From positions 1 to 35,140 of the forward strand of contig NZ_JACXIY010000055.1 in NCBI RefSeq assembly GCF_014705655.1: a stretch of 35,140 nt of DNA. The letters run 5' to 3'. The notes beneath the pieces are model-generated. The model was not told where the DNA came from and did no database searches. It was given only the letters and a program-made list of their open reading frames with translations. The translations under genes were made by a program, and so were the position numbers. The DNA comes from Paenibacillus arenilitoris. Its GTDB lineage: Bacteria > Bacillota > Bacilli > Paenibacillales > Paenibacillaceae. Of the stretch, positions 15,868 through 24,718 are shown in pieces (position 1 is the stretch's first letter; each line of letters begins with the position of its first letter).

Positions 15868-16542
15868 ATGCATAACAAAGCAGAACGGTTAAAGAAGGTA
15901 ACGGCGGTCAGGAAGGCGGATATCGCCCCCGAGCTTGCTCATCGCGTACCGCCGGGACAGACGGTGACGGAACGGTTCCCGATTCTGCACGAGGGCGAGG
16001 TGCCGCGTTACGACCTTGGCAGCTGGACGCTGCGCGTGTTCGGGGAGGTCGACCGGGAGCAGACGTTCTCCTTCGACGACCTGCTCGCGCTGCCGCAGAC
16101 GAAGATCGTATGCGACATCCACTGCGTCACGCGCTGGTCCAAACTCGACACGGAATGGGAGGGCGTGAAGTTCGCGGACCTGCTCCCGCTGCTCGGAGCG
16201 AAGACGGACGCGAAATACGTCATGATCCATGCGGACGAAGACTACGATACGAACGTGCCGCTTGCGGATTTGCTGCGGGAGGACGTGATTCTCGCGCACC
16301 GGTTCGACGGCGAGCCGCTTACCGACAAGCACGGCTGGCCGATGCGGCTGCTCGTGCCGCATCTCTATTTCTGGAAGAGCGCGAAATGGATTCGCGGCAT
16401 TGAATTCATGAAGGAAGACCGTCCCGGCTTCTGGGAGAGGAACGGCTTCCACAACGATGCGGATCCGTTCGAGGAGCAGCGGTTCTCGAGCGAGGAGAAC
16501 AGCATGCCCGAGGACGAATGGATGAAGAAGGAGTTTGATTGA
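15868..16542 (+). CDS. Sulfite-oxidase-like molybdopterin oxidoreductase (YuiH type)
   Basis: A 224-residue protein with the oxidoreductase molybdopterin-binding fold. The cysteine expected to bind molybdenum is C86 in HCVTRWSKLD, and the family parts YDLGSWTLRVFGEVD, FDDLLALPQ, YDTNVPLADLL, HGWPMRLLVPHLYFWKSAKW and FWERNGFHNDADPF are clear. There is no haem domain, no dimerisation domain and no Tat or Sec signal, so it is a short, probably cytoplasmic form like B. subtilis YuiH, whose physiological substrate is not established. GAAAGAGGCGG precedes the ATG. It lies inside the nucleoside-import operon and overlaps or abuts the phosphorylase gene, an unexpected partner. No molybdopterin synthesis gene is in the window. 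Confidence 0.9.
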   Translation: MHNKAERLKKVTAVRKADIAPELAHRVPPGQTVTERFPILHEGEVPRYDLGSWTLRVFGEVDREQTFSFDDLLALPQTKIVCDIHCVTRWSKLDTEWEGVKFADLLPLLGAKTDAKYVMIHADEDYDTNVPLADLLREDVILAHRFDGEPLTDKHGWPMRLLVPHLYFWKSAKWIRGIEFMKEDRPGFWERNGFHNDADPFEEQRFSSEENSMPEDEWMKKEFD

Positions 16543-16546
16543 ACAG

Positions 16547-17269
16547 ATGTTGTCTATATTGCAAGTGAACCCGCAAGATCTTCCAGCCTATGCGATCGTG
16601 TGCGGCGATCCCCGCCGCGCGGAGGCGATAGCCCGCAAGCTGACGAATGCGAGGGAGCTGGCGTTCGCGCGGGAATACCGGACGTTCGTCGGCGAATATG
16701 AAGGCGTTCCGCTCGCGGTCGTCAGCCACGGCGTCGGCTCGTCCGGCGCGGCGGTCTGCTTCGAGGAGCTGATCCGCGGCGGCGTGAAGACGCTAATTCG
16801 CGTCGGCACGGCCGGCTCTTATTCGACCGACCACCCGGCCGGAAGCTTGATCGTCAGCACGGCGGCCGTGCGCGCCGAAGGGCTGACGCACCAGCTCGTG
16901 CCCGCCGGCTTCCCGGCCGTCGCGGACAGCGCGGTGACGGAGGCGCTGTATGAAGCCGCGCTCGAGGGCGGAGGCGTCGTGAAGAAAGGCATCACGGTAT
17001 CGCTCGACGTCTTCTTCTCGGGCGTCGTGGACGTGCCGCATCGCCAGTACAAGCAGGCGGGGGTGCTCGCGGTGGAGATGGAAATCGCGGCGTTGTTCGT
17101 CGTCGCCTCGCTGCGCGGAGCGAGAGCCGGCGCGATCGTGGCGCTGGACGGCTATGCCGATACGGATCTGGCGGCCGAATACGACCCGCACACCGACGTC
17201 GTCGCAGGTGCCGTCGAACGCGAGATCGCAGCGGCGTTAAAGACGGTCAAGAAGCTCGCTTCCGCTTAA
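16547..17269 (+). CDS. Nucleoside phosphorylase (PNP/UDP family)
   Basis: A 240-residue enzyme of the PNP_UDP_1 family that splits nucleosides with phosphate into base and pentose-1-phosphate in the cytoplasm. Landmarks are VCGDPRRAEAIARKL (phosphate binding), VSHGVGSSGAAVCFEELI, LIRVGTAGSY and the ribose-binding VEMEIAALFVVA. It looks closer to uridine phosphorylase than to DeoD, but the base specificity cannot be read safely. The ATG at 16547 lies 4 bases after the previous stop with AAGGAG 13 bases upstream; an overlapping TTG at 16535 is the alternative. As last gene of the operon it would use the nucleosides brought in by the importer. Confidence 0.9.
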   Translation: MLSILQVNPQDLPAYAIVCGDPRRAEAIARKLTNARELAFAREYRTFVGEYEGVPLAVVSHGVGSSGAAVCFEELIRGGVKTLIRVGTAGSYSTDHPAGSLIVSTAAVRAEGLTHQLVPAGFPAVADSAVTEALYEAALEGGGVVKKGITVSLDVFFSGVVDVPHRQYKQAGVLAVEMEIAALFVVASLRGARAGAIVALDGYADTDLAAEYDPHTDVVAGAVEREIAAALKTVKKLASA

Positions 17270-17290
17270 CCGGAGCGGGCCTGCCAATCT

Positions 17291-17330
17291 AAAAAAAGCT
17301 TGCCCCAAGCGTGAGGGGCAAGCTTTTTTT
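17291..17330. terminator. Strong bidirectional terminator of the nucleoside operon
   Basis: A perfect 16-bp stem (17291-17306 with 17315-17330) with an 8-base loop, starting with seven A and ending with seven T. It closes the operon from 11156. Confidence 0.93.
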
Positions 17331-17396
17331 AGCGAGCTGTGGTATATTTTGACCAATATGAGTTTCGATCCTACGTTGGAGGAGAGTCGGCTTGCA

Positions 17397-19664
17397 TTGA
17401 AAAAGACCAGTTTGTTGGCCAAATTTTTGATTTCGTACATTTTGGTGCTTCTGCTTCCCACCATCATCATACTCGTCTATTATTATCCCTACTCCGCGAA
17501 AATCGCGAAGGACAAGGAGATGGATTGGAACGCGCACGTGACCGAGCAGTTCATGACCTCCATGGACATTTTTACGCGGTATGTGTACGATCTGCCGACG
17601 GAGCTGCTGCAGAACCGGGACTTGAAGCTGTATGCGGCGATGGAGAACGACTATCAGCGGATCGTCATCGCGAACGAGATGAAGAAGTACAACGCGACGG
17701 ACGATTTTATCGACAACACGCTGCTGTACGTCAAAAATATAGGGTATTTATTCGCAAAAACTGGAAGCGTTTACAACGTGGACGATTTCGCCCGGCGGGG
17801 GGTCGGGTATTATTACGAGAACTGGCCGCACGAGGAGATGTTCAGGCAGCTCGACCGCCTTGTCCTGCCGGCCGTCCGGCCGGCCGAGGACGTCATCGTG
17901 CCCGGCAGCAACCGGATGCGGATGCTGACGTTCCTGCTGCCGCTGCCGCTCGGCGGGGAAAATTCGCCCGGGGCGGTTCTCATCCTGGTCAAGGAAGAGA
18001 CGGTCATCCGCATGATGAAGTCCGTATCCGAATCGTACAGCGGCGATTTCTTCGTCTTCGATGAGAAGGGCAACCGGCTCGTATCCTCGGATGCCGCCGC
18101 TTTCGGGAATTCGGACGAATTCCGGGCGCTGGTAGCCCGGCTGGGCGAGAGCGGCTCGGGCTCGGACACCTATCGGATCGACGGGCAGGACGTGATCGTG
18201 TCGTACAACGTCTCGGAGAAGAACGGCTGGCAGTACGTCAGTCTGCTGCCCGTGTCCGAATCGCTGGAGAGCATCCGCGCGATTCAGCGGAACACCGTCG
18301 TTCTCGTGCTGCTGATCCTGCTCGCGGAAGTCGTCGTCATTTACGTGTCGATCCGCAAAAATTATCATCCGATCAAAAAGCTGGTCAGCCTGGCGACGGA
18401 TGTGTTCGAGCCTCGGGAGCCGAAGCGGATGAACGAGATCGAGACGATCCAATACGCGCTCGACCGACTTTCCTCCGCCAACAGCAAGCTGGACGAAAGC
18501 GTGAGGCGCACGCTGCCGATCATGCGGGACAATCTGCTGTTCGAGCTGGCAAGCGGCCATTTCGAGGATTGGGAATCGTTCCGGCGGGAAGCGGCCGAAT
18601 ACGGAGTAGCCATCGAAGGGCCGCTCGTAACGGCGGCCGTCTTGTCCTTCGAGCCGGGCGGCGAGGACGGCTTGGGCGTGGCGGAGCATTGCCGGAGCGC
18701 GGAAGGAAGGCTGCCGGAGGGCGCCAATGGCTATTTCTTCAAAAGCATCTACAAGCAGGAGATGATCTTCGTCTGCAGCCATGCGGCGGATTTCCCGTTA
18801 AAATCGTACTTGGACGGGGTTCGGCGCGAGCTCGCCGCGCGGACCGGCATGCAGCCCCTGATCGGGATCGGGACGCCGCAAAGCGCGGACCGCCCGGAGG
18901 GCGTTCACTTGTCCTATTTGCAGGCCGCGCGCACGGCCGAGCATCTTCGCATACGGAAGCACGACGCGATGCTCGTGTTTAACGAAATCGAGGTTTCGCA
19001 GACCGGCGCCGTCTCCTATTTCGCCGAGCTGCTGCAATCGCTCGAAATGGCGATTTTGAAAAACGACGCCGGCGTCGTAGAATCGGTCATGGACCGGATC
19101 ATCGACTATTTCGGCAGCGACGGGATGCCGCCGCACATGGTAAGAACGGTCTACTTGAACACGATAAGCGTCATCCTCAACGGCCTGACGAGGTTCCGTC
19201 CGGACGACGGCAGCCTGCTCATGCTGACGGACGCCGCCTTCCAGCAGCGCTATACGATCGGGCAGATGGCCGGGATCATGCGGGAAAGCTGCGGCAAGCT
19301 TTGCGATATTATCCGCGCCACGCTGCCTTCGTCCCGAACCGCGTCGCGGGAGGAGATCGTGGCGGTCATTGAGAAGCATGGGATGGACCACGATTTCTCG
19401 CTGCAGAAGATGGCCGATCATTTCGGCATGTCGCTCTCCGGCTTCAGCTATCACTTCAAAAAAACGATGGGGCAAAATTTCAAGGAATACATCGACCGGC
19501 TCCGCATTCAGAAATCGAGCCAACTGCTGCGGAGCACGGACGAGACGCTCGACTCGGTCGCGCAGCAGGTCGGCTATTCGAATACGTCCAGCTTTATCCG
19601 CGCCTTCAAAAAAATCGTCGGCACGACGCCCGGCCAGTACAGAGATACGCATAGGCAAGCGTAA
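17397..19664 (+). CDS. Membrane-bound AraC-family sensor-regulator
   Basis: A 755-residue one-component regulator. A first membrane helix (about 6-31), a large outside sensor region (about 32-295, Cache-like) and a second helix (about 299-319) are followed by a cytoplasmic linker and a C-terminal AraC DNA-binding domain (about 650-755) with MADHFGMSLSGFSYHFKKTMGQNFKEYIDRLRI and VAQQVGYSNTSSFIRAFKKIVGTTPGQYR. Such proteins typically control an adjacent sugar ABC transporter. The TTG at 17397 is chosen because GGAGGAGAG lies 10 bases upstream and it gives the usual MKKTSLLAKFL start; an upstream TTG (17349) and ATG (17358) lack such a site. A perfect cre-like sequence lies inside the gene at 17762-17776. 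Confidence 0.9.
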   Translation: MKKTSLLAKFLISYILVLLLPTIIILVYYYPYSAKIAKDKEMDWNAHVTEQFMTSMDIFTRYVYDLPTELLQNRDLKLYAAMENDYQRIVIANEMKKYNATDDFIDNTLLYVKNIGYLFAKTGSVYNVDDFARRGVGYYYENWPHEEMFRQLDRLVLPAVRPAEDVIVPGSNRMRMLTFLLPLPLGGENSPGAVLILVKEETVIRMMKSVSESYSGDFFVFDEKGNRLVSSDAAAFGNSDEFRALVARLGESGSGSDTYRIDGQDVIVSYNVSEKNGWQYVSLLPVSESLESIRAIQRNTVVLVLLILLAEVVVIYVSIRKNYHPIKKLVSLATDVFEPREPKRMNEIETIQYALDRLSSANSKLDESVRRTLPIMRDNLLFELASGHFEDWESFRREAAEYGVAIEGPLVTAAVLSFEPGGEDGLGVAEHCRSAEGRLPEGANGYFFKSIYKQEMIFVCSHAADFPLKSYLDGVRRELAARTGMQPLIGIGTPQSADRPEGVHLSYLQAARTAEHLRIRKHDAMLVFNEIEVSQTGAVSYFAELLQSLEMAILKNDAGVVESVMDRIIDYFGSDGMPPHMVRTVYLNTISVILNGLTRFRPDDGSLLMLTDAAFQQRYTIGQMAGIMRESCGKLCDIIRATLPSSRTASREEIVAVIEKHGMDHDFSLQKMADHFGMSLSGFSYHFKKTMGQNFKEYIDRLRIQKSSQLLRSTDETLDSVAQQVGYSNTSSFIRAFKKIVGTTPGQYRDTHRQA

Positions 19665-19741
19665 ACGGCCGACCTGCGCGCGAACCGTTAGCAGTCTCTA
19701 GTACATGTCCGCTTCTATGCCGACCTTTGGGGGCTCGCCGC

Positions 19742-19782
19742 AAGCCGCTGCCGCAGCCTTCAGGCGGGCAGCGGCTTTTTTT
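19742..19782 (+). terminator. Terminator after the membrane AraC gene
   Basis: An 11-bp GC-rich stem (19742-19752 with 19767-19777) with a 14-base loop runs into a seven-T tract. It separates the regulator from the transporter genes. Confidence 0.85.
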
Positions 19783-19821
19783 GAACATATGCAGTTTTTC
19801 GAAGGGCAGGGAACGCCATAA

Positions 19822-19836
19822 TTGCAATCGCTTACA
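19822..19836 (+). promoter_or_regulatory. Candidate cre (CcpA) site upstream of the sugar-binding lipoprotein gene
   Basis: TTGCAATCGCTTACA matches the degenerate cre consensus WTGNAANCGNWWNCA at every position. It lies 174 bases before the lipoprotein start, between the terminator and the gene. TTGCAA (19822-19827) could also be the -35 of a weak promoter, in which case CcpA would block it directly. No strong -10 was found. The rest of the 19665-20010 gap shows nothing I can name. Confidence 0.55.
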
Positions 19837-20010
19837 CGAATTTCGGGATAACCGCTTTCAAAAACTGGCGACCGCTCAAAAAATGTCCGTTTACGGCGCG
19901 AAGGGCGAGGCGATAGAGTGAGGGGGCAAAGCGAAATCGGACCTCATCGAACGGACAACGACGCAGACCAAACGATTTTGCTTGCCATATTATTCGAGGG
20001 GGTAACGCTA

Positions 20011-21645
20011 GTGAGGAAGAGGATTCATTTGCTGCTGTCGCTCATTCTGGTCGTATCCGCAGTACTGGCAGGCTGTTCGGGCTCTAATGGGGGGGACGGA
20101 AATGAAAGCGTTAACGAAGGTTCCGGCAGCGGGGGAGGAAGCGGCGAGAAGGTGAAATTGACGGCCGTCATTACGAAGCATCCGCTTACGAAGCCGCTCG
20201 GCGAGATGGAATGGCTCCAGCAGGTCGAGGACGCCGCGGGCGTCGATATCGAATGGCAGGAAATTACGGCCGACTGGGGGCAGAAGAAGGGCACGATGCT
20301 GGCAAGCGGCGACGTTCCGGACTTGTTCGTCGGCCCCAACGTGATCACGGATGCCGATTTCGCGCAATTCCAAGGATTGTTCCAGGACTTGTCCGAGCTG
20401 ACCGAGCAGGCGCCGAACGTGCAGCAGATGTTCGCCGAGAAGCCGGAGACGAAGGCGATCGCCACGCAGCGGGACGGCCGCATTTACGGCTTGCCGAAAT
20501 ACCAGGCGTTCTGGCCGGATACCGTCAATCGGCAGTACATTAATCAGCAATGGCTCGATAACCTTGGCCTGAGCGCGCCGACGACATGGGATGAATTATA
20601 TGAAGTCCTGCTGGCGTTCAAAGAGAAGGACGCGAACGGCAACGGGGATCCAAGCGACGAGATCCCGATGGACTGGCCGGGCGGCATCGGCGGTTATTTC
20701 AATCCGGCCGTGCTCCTCGGGGGCATGGGAATCACGCTCGCTTCGGAAGTAAGCGGACAGGGCTATTTCGTCGAGGACGGCCAAGTGAAAAACTTCCTGA
20801 CCGACGACCGCTACAAAGAGATGGTCATGTTCCTGAACAAGCTGTACAAGGCCGGCTTGATCAATCCCGAGGTGTTCACGCACGACTATACGAAATTCCA
20901 ATCGGTCGCCCGCGGCGAAGGGGATACGGCGAAGGTCGGCTTCACCTGGGGCTGGGTCGCGTCGGACCGGTTCGGCGAGCAGGTCGCGCCTCAATACGCT
21001 TCGCTGCCGCCGCTTAAGGCATCGGCCGGTTATTCGGGCCCGCTGTCCTGGAGCTACGATTATTATTCCATGAATTTCGGAACCAACCATATCGTCATGT
21101 CGGCGAAAACGAAAAACAAAGAGGCGGCGATGCGATTCATCAACGAGCTGTATAGTCCGAAGGTCGGCATCCAGGTGTTGTTCGGCTCGATCGGACCGAA
21201 CATTAAGGACAACGGCGACGGAACCTATGCCGTGCTGCCGCCGCAGGACGCGAAGATGGACCCGGGAACGTGGAAGTGGACCTCGACGTGGGCCGACAAC
21301 GGCGCGTTCTACATTTCCGACTCGACGGAATTGACGCTCGGCACGGACATGCAGGAGGTGCTGACGCATTCGGAGCCGCTGAAGGGCGTCCTGGAGCAGG
21401 TCAACCCGGAAACGGACGTATACCCGGCCATGTTCATCAAATACGAGACGGCCGACAATAACGCGATGAGCCTGAACAATACGAACGTCATGAATTTGGC
21501 CAACGCAAGCTTCGCGAAGTGGGTCACGAAAGGCGGCGTCGAGAACGAATGGGACGCCTACGTGAACGAAAGCAAGAAGGCCGGCCTCGACCAGAACCTG
21601 GAAATCATGCAGAAGTACTACGAAGAATACATGAGCAAGCAATAA
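20011..21645 (+). CDS. Sugar-binding lipoprotein of an LplA-type ABC importer
   Basis: A 544-residue extracytoplasmic solute-binding lipoprotein. The signal peptide ends LAGC with the lipid-bearing C22, then a Gly/Ser/Asn linker to about residue 50. The mature part has the features of the LplA/YtcQ family: VKLTAVITKHPLTKPLGEMEWLQQVEDAAGVDIEWQEI, MLASGDVPDLFVG, GRIYGLPKY and AAMRFINELYSPKVG. Members bind oligosaccharides or uronate/galactoside compounds. The GTG at 20011 is chosen because CGAGGGGG lies eight bases upstream and it gives a proper signal peptide; a frame reaching back to 19918 does not. A hairpin separates it from the permease genes. Confidence 0.92.
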   Translation: MRKRIHLLLSLILVVSAVLAGCSGSNGGDGNESVNEGSGSGGGSGEKVKLTAVITKHPLTKPLGEMEWLQQVEDAAGVDIEWQEITADWGQKKGTMLASGDVPDLFVGPNVITDADFAQFQGLFQDLSELTEQAPNVQQMFAEKPETKAIATQRDGRIYGLPKYQAFWPDTVNRQYINQQWLDNLGLSAPTTWDELYEVLLAFKEKDANGNGDPSDEIPMDWPGGIGGYFNPAVLLGGMGITLASEVSGQGYFVEDGQVKNFLTDDRYKEMVMFLNKLYKAGLINPEVFTHDYTKFQSVARGEGDTAKVGFTWGWVASDRFGEQVAPQYASLPPLKASAGYSGPLSWSYDYYSMNFGTNHIVMSAKTKNKEAAMRFINELYSPKVGIQVLFGSIGPNIKDNGDGTYAVLPPQDAKMDPGTWKWTSTWADNGAFYISDSTELTLGTDMQEVLTHSEPLKGVLEQVNPETDVYPAMFIKYETADNNAMSLNNTNVMNLANASFAKWVTKGGVENEWDAYVNESKKAGLDQNLEIMQKYYEEYMSKQ

Positions 21646-21660
21646 CCAAATCAGCTGGCG

Positions 21661-21702
21661 GAAGAAGCCGCTCCGCGCCTTGAAGAGGGAGCGGCTTTCT
21701 TC
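21661..21702 (+). terminator. Hairpin attenuator between binding protein and permease genes
   Basis: Arms at 21661-21674 and 21688-21702 form a 14-bp stem with one bulged base, and the second arm contains a mixed T-rich end. It probably limits transcription into the permeases or stabilises the lipoprotein messenger. Confidence 0.6.
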
Positions 21703-21719
21703 CTCGAAGGGGGATTTCG

Positions 21720-22631
21720 ATGCGCCCTGGATCGCTTCTCAGCGCGCTTAAACGCGACTATCAGTTATGGATCATGGTATTGCCCGCCATCGCCGTCATC
21801 TTTATTTTCAGCTATATCCCGATGTACGGGGTGCAGCTCGCATTCCGGGACTACGATTTCAGCAAAGGGCTTACCGGAGGGGAATGGCAGGGGCTGCACT
21901 ATTTCAAGCAGTTTATCGACAGCTATTTATTTACCGACCTGATGAGGAATACGTTCTTTATCAGCTTCGCGACGATCGTCGTCGGCTTTCCCGCCCCGAT
22001 CGTCCTGGCGCTCGTCCTGAACCAGATCCGAAGGAAAAAGGCGAAGCAGCTCATGCAGACGACGGTATACCTGCCCCACTTTATTTCGGTCATCGTGCTC
22101 GTCGGCATGCTGAACGTCCTGCTGTCGCCGGAGACGGGCATTGCCGGCCATCTGATGAAAGCCGCGGGGCTCGGCCACATCAACCTGCTCGCTTCGACTT
22201 CTACATTCATCCCGACTTACGTCCTGTCGGATATTTGGCAGCACTGCGGCTGGAACAGCATCATCTATTTGGCGGCGCTGTCGACCGTAGACCCGCAGCT
22301 GTACGATTCCGCCAAAATGGACGGAGCAAGCCGGTGGCAGACGATCCGCTATATCGACTTTCCGGCGCTGATCCCGACGATCGTCATTTTGTTCATCCTC
22401 AGCATGGGGAACATTCTGAGCACCGGCTTCGAAAAAATTTTCCTGATGCAAAACGCGCTCAACCTGCCGGTGTCCGAGGTGATCGCGACGTACGTGTACA
22501 AAATCGGCATCGTATCCAATCAGTTCAGCCTCGCTTCGGCGATCGGCGTGTTCAATACGGTCATCAATTTTATTTTCCTGTTTGCGATGAACGCCATATC
22601 CAGGCGCGTTTCCAATACGAGCTTGTTCTAA
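21720..22631 (+). CDS. Sugar ABC transporter permease, LplB type
   Basis: A 303-residue membrane protein with six predicted helices of the MalF/LplB class. It shows QLWIMVLPAIAVIFIFSYIPMYGVQLAFRDYDFSKG near the start and the EAA loop YDSAKMDGASRWQTIRYIDFPALIPT, which contacts the ATPase. GAAGGGGG lies upstream of the ATG. No ATPase gene is in the cluster; systems of this kind usually share a general ATPase (MsmX type) coded elsewhere. Confidence 0.93.
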   Translation: MRPGSLLSALKRDYQLWIMVLPAIAVIFIFSYIPMYGVQLAFRDYDFSKGLTGGEWQGLHYFKQFIDSYLFTDLMRNTFFISFATIVVGFPAPIVLALVLNQIRRKKAKQLMQTTVYLPHFISVIVLVGMLNVLLSPETGIAGHLMKAAGLGHINLLASTSTFIPTYVLSDIWQHCGWNSIIYLAALSTVDPQLYDSAKMDGASRWQTIRYIDFPALIPTIVILFILSMGNILSTGFEKIFLMQNALNLPVSEVIATYVYKIGIVSNQFSLASAIGVFNTVINFIFLFAMNAISRRVSNTSLF

Positions 22632-22656
22632 CGGCTTAGGCGAAGGAGGAGTACCT

Positions 22657-23550
22657 ATGGTTCGTCATCGGCTTAGCGGCGGCGAAATCGTGTTTCGAGC
22701 CGTCTTATTCGCGCTGTGCGCCGTCATATTTCTGGCGGTCGCGTATCCGCTTTACTTCATCGTCATCGCTTCCATAAGCGATTCCACGATGGTGGCGACC
22801 GGCAAAGTGTTGTTATTTCCGAAGGGAATCAGCTTCTTCGGATACAATGAAATTTTCCGCGACGAGCGGATTTGGACCGGATACCGGAATACCGTTTTTT
22901 ACACGCTGGCCGGCACGTTCGTCAATCTGCTGTTCACCTTGCCCGCGGCCTACGTGCTGTCAAGGAAAGAATTCAAGGCGAGGCGCTTCATCATGTTCGC
23001 GTTCGTCTTCACGATGTTTTTCAACGGCGGCCTGATCCCGACCTACCTGCTTATGAAGGATCTGCATCTGACGAATACGTTCTGGGTGTTCATCCTTCCG
23101 TTCTGCGTCAACGTGTTTTATTTGATTATCGCGCGGACGTTCTTCGAAGCCTCGCTGCCCCCCGAGCTGTACGAGGCCGCTGCGATGGACGGCTGCTCGC
23201 ATTTCTTCTATTTCGTCAAGGTGGCGCTGCCGCTGTCCAAAGCGCTAATTTCCGTCGTCGGGCTGTACTATCTGGTCGGGCATTGGAACGATTTTTTCAC
23301 CGCGCTTATTTATATCCGGGACAACGAGCTTAAGCCGCTGCAAATTATTTTGCGGGATATTCTGCTGTCGAACCAGGTGTTCGCGGGCGGCGCCGGCACC
23401 GGCGGGGCTTCGGGCGGCTATGCGCAGAAGTACGCCGATCAAATCAAATACGGCGTCATCATCGTATCGACGCTGCCGATTCTCGTCCTCTACCCGTTTC
23501 TGCAAAAATATTTCGAGAAAGGCGTGATGATCGGCTCCGTCAAAGGTTGA
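22657..23550 (+). CDS. Sugar ABC transporter permease, YtcP/LplC type
   Basis: A 297-residue membrane protein of the MalG class with six helices. The N-terminal AVIFLAVAYPLYFIVIASIS, the segment MFFNGGLIPTYLLMKDLHLTNT and the EAA loop LYEAAAMDGCSHFFYFVKVALPLSKAL are characteristic of the YtcP/LplC group, and it ends in the usual KYFEKGVMIGSVKG. AAGGAGGAG precedes the ATG. It pairs with the preceding permease. Confidence 0.93.
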   Translation: MVRHRLSGGEIVFRAVLFALCAVIFLAVAYPLYFIVIASISDSTMVATGKVLLFPKGISFFGYNEIFRDERIWTGYRNTVFYTLAGTFVNLLFTLPAAYVLSRKEFKARRFIMFAFVFTMFFNGGLIPTYLLMKDLHLTNTFWVFILPFCVNVFYLIIARTFFEASLPPELYEAAAMDGCSHFFYFVKVALPLSKALISVVGLYYLVGHWNDFFTALIYIRDNELKPLQIILRDILLSNQVFAGGAGTGGASGGYAQKYADQIKYGVIIVSTLPILVLYPFLQKYFEKGVMIGSVKG

Positions 23551-23664
23551 TCGGGGGATGCGGAGCGGGCTCGCAGGAACAATCTTGGACTTTCTTTTTC
23601 GCTGCGATTGAGCGAATATAGACGTATATCGCGTTAAAGCGGCGGAAAGGAGAGGATGACGGCG

Positions 23665-24597
23665 ATGCAGGCGGGTTTGTTCAAGCGGGAGTGGCTGGAG
23701 CGGGACGCGTGCGCCCTTGCCACCGCCTATTATTTCAAGCAGTGGGACCATTTCGACATGCCCTTTCACCGCCACGACGCGGTCGAAATCATGTACGCGA
23801 TCAGCGGCGTTTGCCGGATCGAGATGGAAAGCGACGATATGCCGCTAAGGCACGTCGAGCTGAAGAAAGGCGAATTCATCATTCTGAACGCCGACCTTCC
23901 GCATCGGCTCATTGTCGAATCCCATACGCCGTGCCGGATGCTGAACATTGAATTCAAGGCGGGCGGCGAGCGGGAAGGGTCCGCCTCGGTCAGGCAGCTG
24001 GCCGGTCAGGATCGGGATTTGCGGAGCCTGCTCGATGCTCCCGCTCCATACCTGGTGCTAAAGGATTCCAGCGACGTCTACCAGACGCTCAAAATGCTCG
24101 TCCTCGAGCTGGACGGCCTGGGCAAGGAGCCCGGGCCGATGATCGGCCTCTTGTTCCACCAGCTGCTCATCCTGATCGCCCGCCTTCACCGGGAATCCGC
24201 CTGCGACGGCTCGCAGCAGCATGATTTGTACATGAACAAGTGCCTGCAATTCATTCACCATAATTACGACCGGGACATTCAGGCGAAGGACATCGCCGCC
24301 GCGGTCAACCTGCATCACGGTTACTTGCACCGGATATTCAGGGCCCGGCTCGGGCAGAGCATCACGGAATATTTGACGGAGCTGCGACTGGAGAAGGCGA
24401 AGATGCTGCTTCGGCAGACGGATATCCCGATTGCGGACATTTGCGAATACATCGGCGTGGGCAGCAGGGAATATTTCCATGCCTGGTTCAAGAAGAACGC
24501 GGGCGTTACGCCGGTCAAGTACCGGTCGGAGAACAACGGCATAGATCGGAAAACAATGCGCGCGGAATTGGCGTTTAGCAAGGATACATTAGAATGA
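23665..24597 (+). CDS. Cytoplasmic AraC-family regulator with cupin sensor
   Basis: A 310-residue regulator. An N-terminal cupin domain (about 20-110) has the sugar-binding FHRHDAVEIMYAISGVCRIE and LKKGEFIILNADLPHRLIV stretches. The C-terminal AraC domain (about 195-295) has IAAAVNLHHGYLHRIFRARLGQSITEYLTELRLEKA and ICEYIGVGSREYFHAWFKKNAGVTPVKYR. The ATG at 23665 is preferred because AAAGGAGAGG ends nine bases before it; the ATG at 23656 touches the ribosome site. Located between transporter and glycosidase genes, it probably activates the glycosidase and perhaps the transporter in response to the imported sugar. Confidence 0.9.
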   Translation: MQAGLFKREWLERDACALATAYYFKQWDHFDMPFHRHDAVEIMYAISGVCRIEMESDDMPLRHVELKKGEFIILNADLPHRLIVESHTPCRMLNIEFKAGGEREGSASVRQLAGQDRDLRSLLDAPAPYLVLKDSSDVYQTLKMLVLELDGLGKEPGPMIGLLFHQLLILIARLHRESACDGSQQHDLYMNKCLQFIHHNYDRDIQAKDIAAAVNLHHGYLHRIFRARLGQSITEYLTELRLEKAKMLLRQTDIPIADICEYIGVGSREYFHAWFKKNAGVTPVKYRSENNGIDRKTMRAELAFSKDTLE

Positions 24598-24640
24598 AGT
24601 GACGATTTCTTACACCTGTGAAGCGATCAAGTCACGATTT
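24597..24640 (+). promoter_or_regulatory. Pair of 12-bp direct repeats upstream of the GH4 gene
   Basis: AAGTGACGATTT (24597-24608) and AAGTCACGATTT (24629-24640) differ at one base and start 32 bp apart, about three helical turns, so both lie on one face of the DNA. A -10-like TACAAT follows at 24668-24673. AraC-type activators often bind such direct repeats; the neighbouring cupin-AraC protein is the natural candidate. Confidence 0.45.
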
Positions 24641-24718
24641 TGATACCGTTTTCGAATAATCGTCGATTACAATGTAGGGGAGATCTAACGGATCGACTAA
24701 GGCGATTATCGGAGGCTG

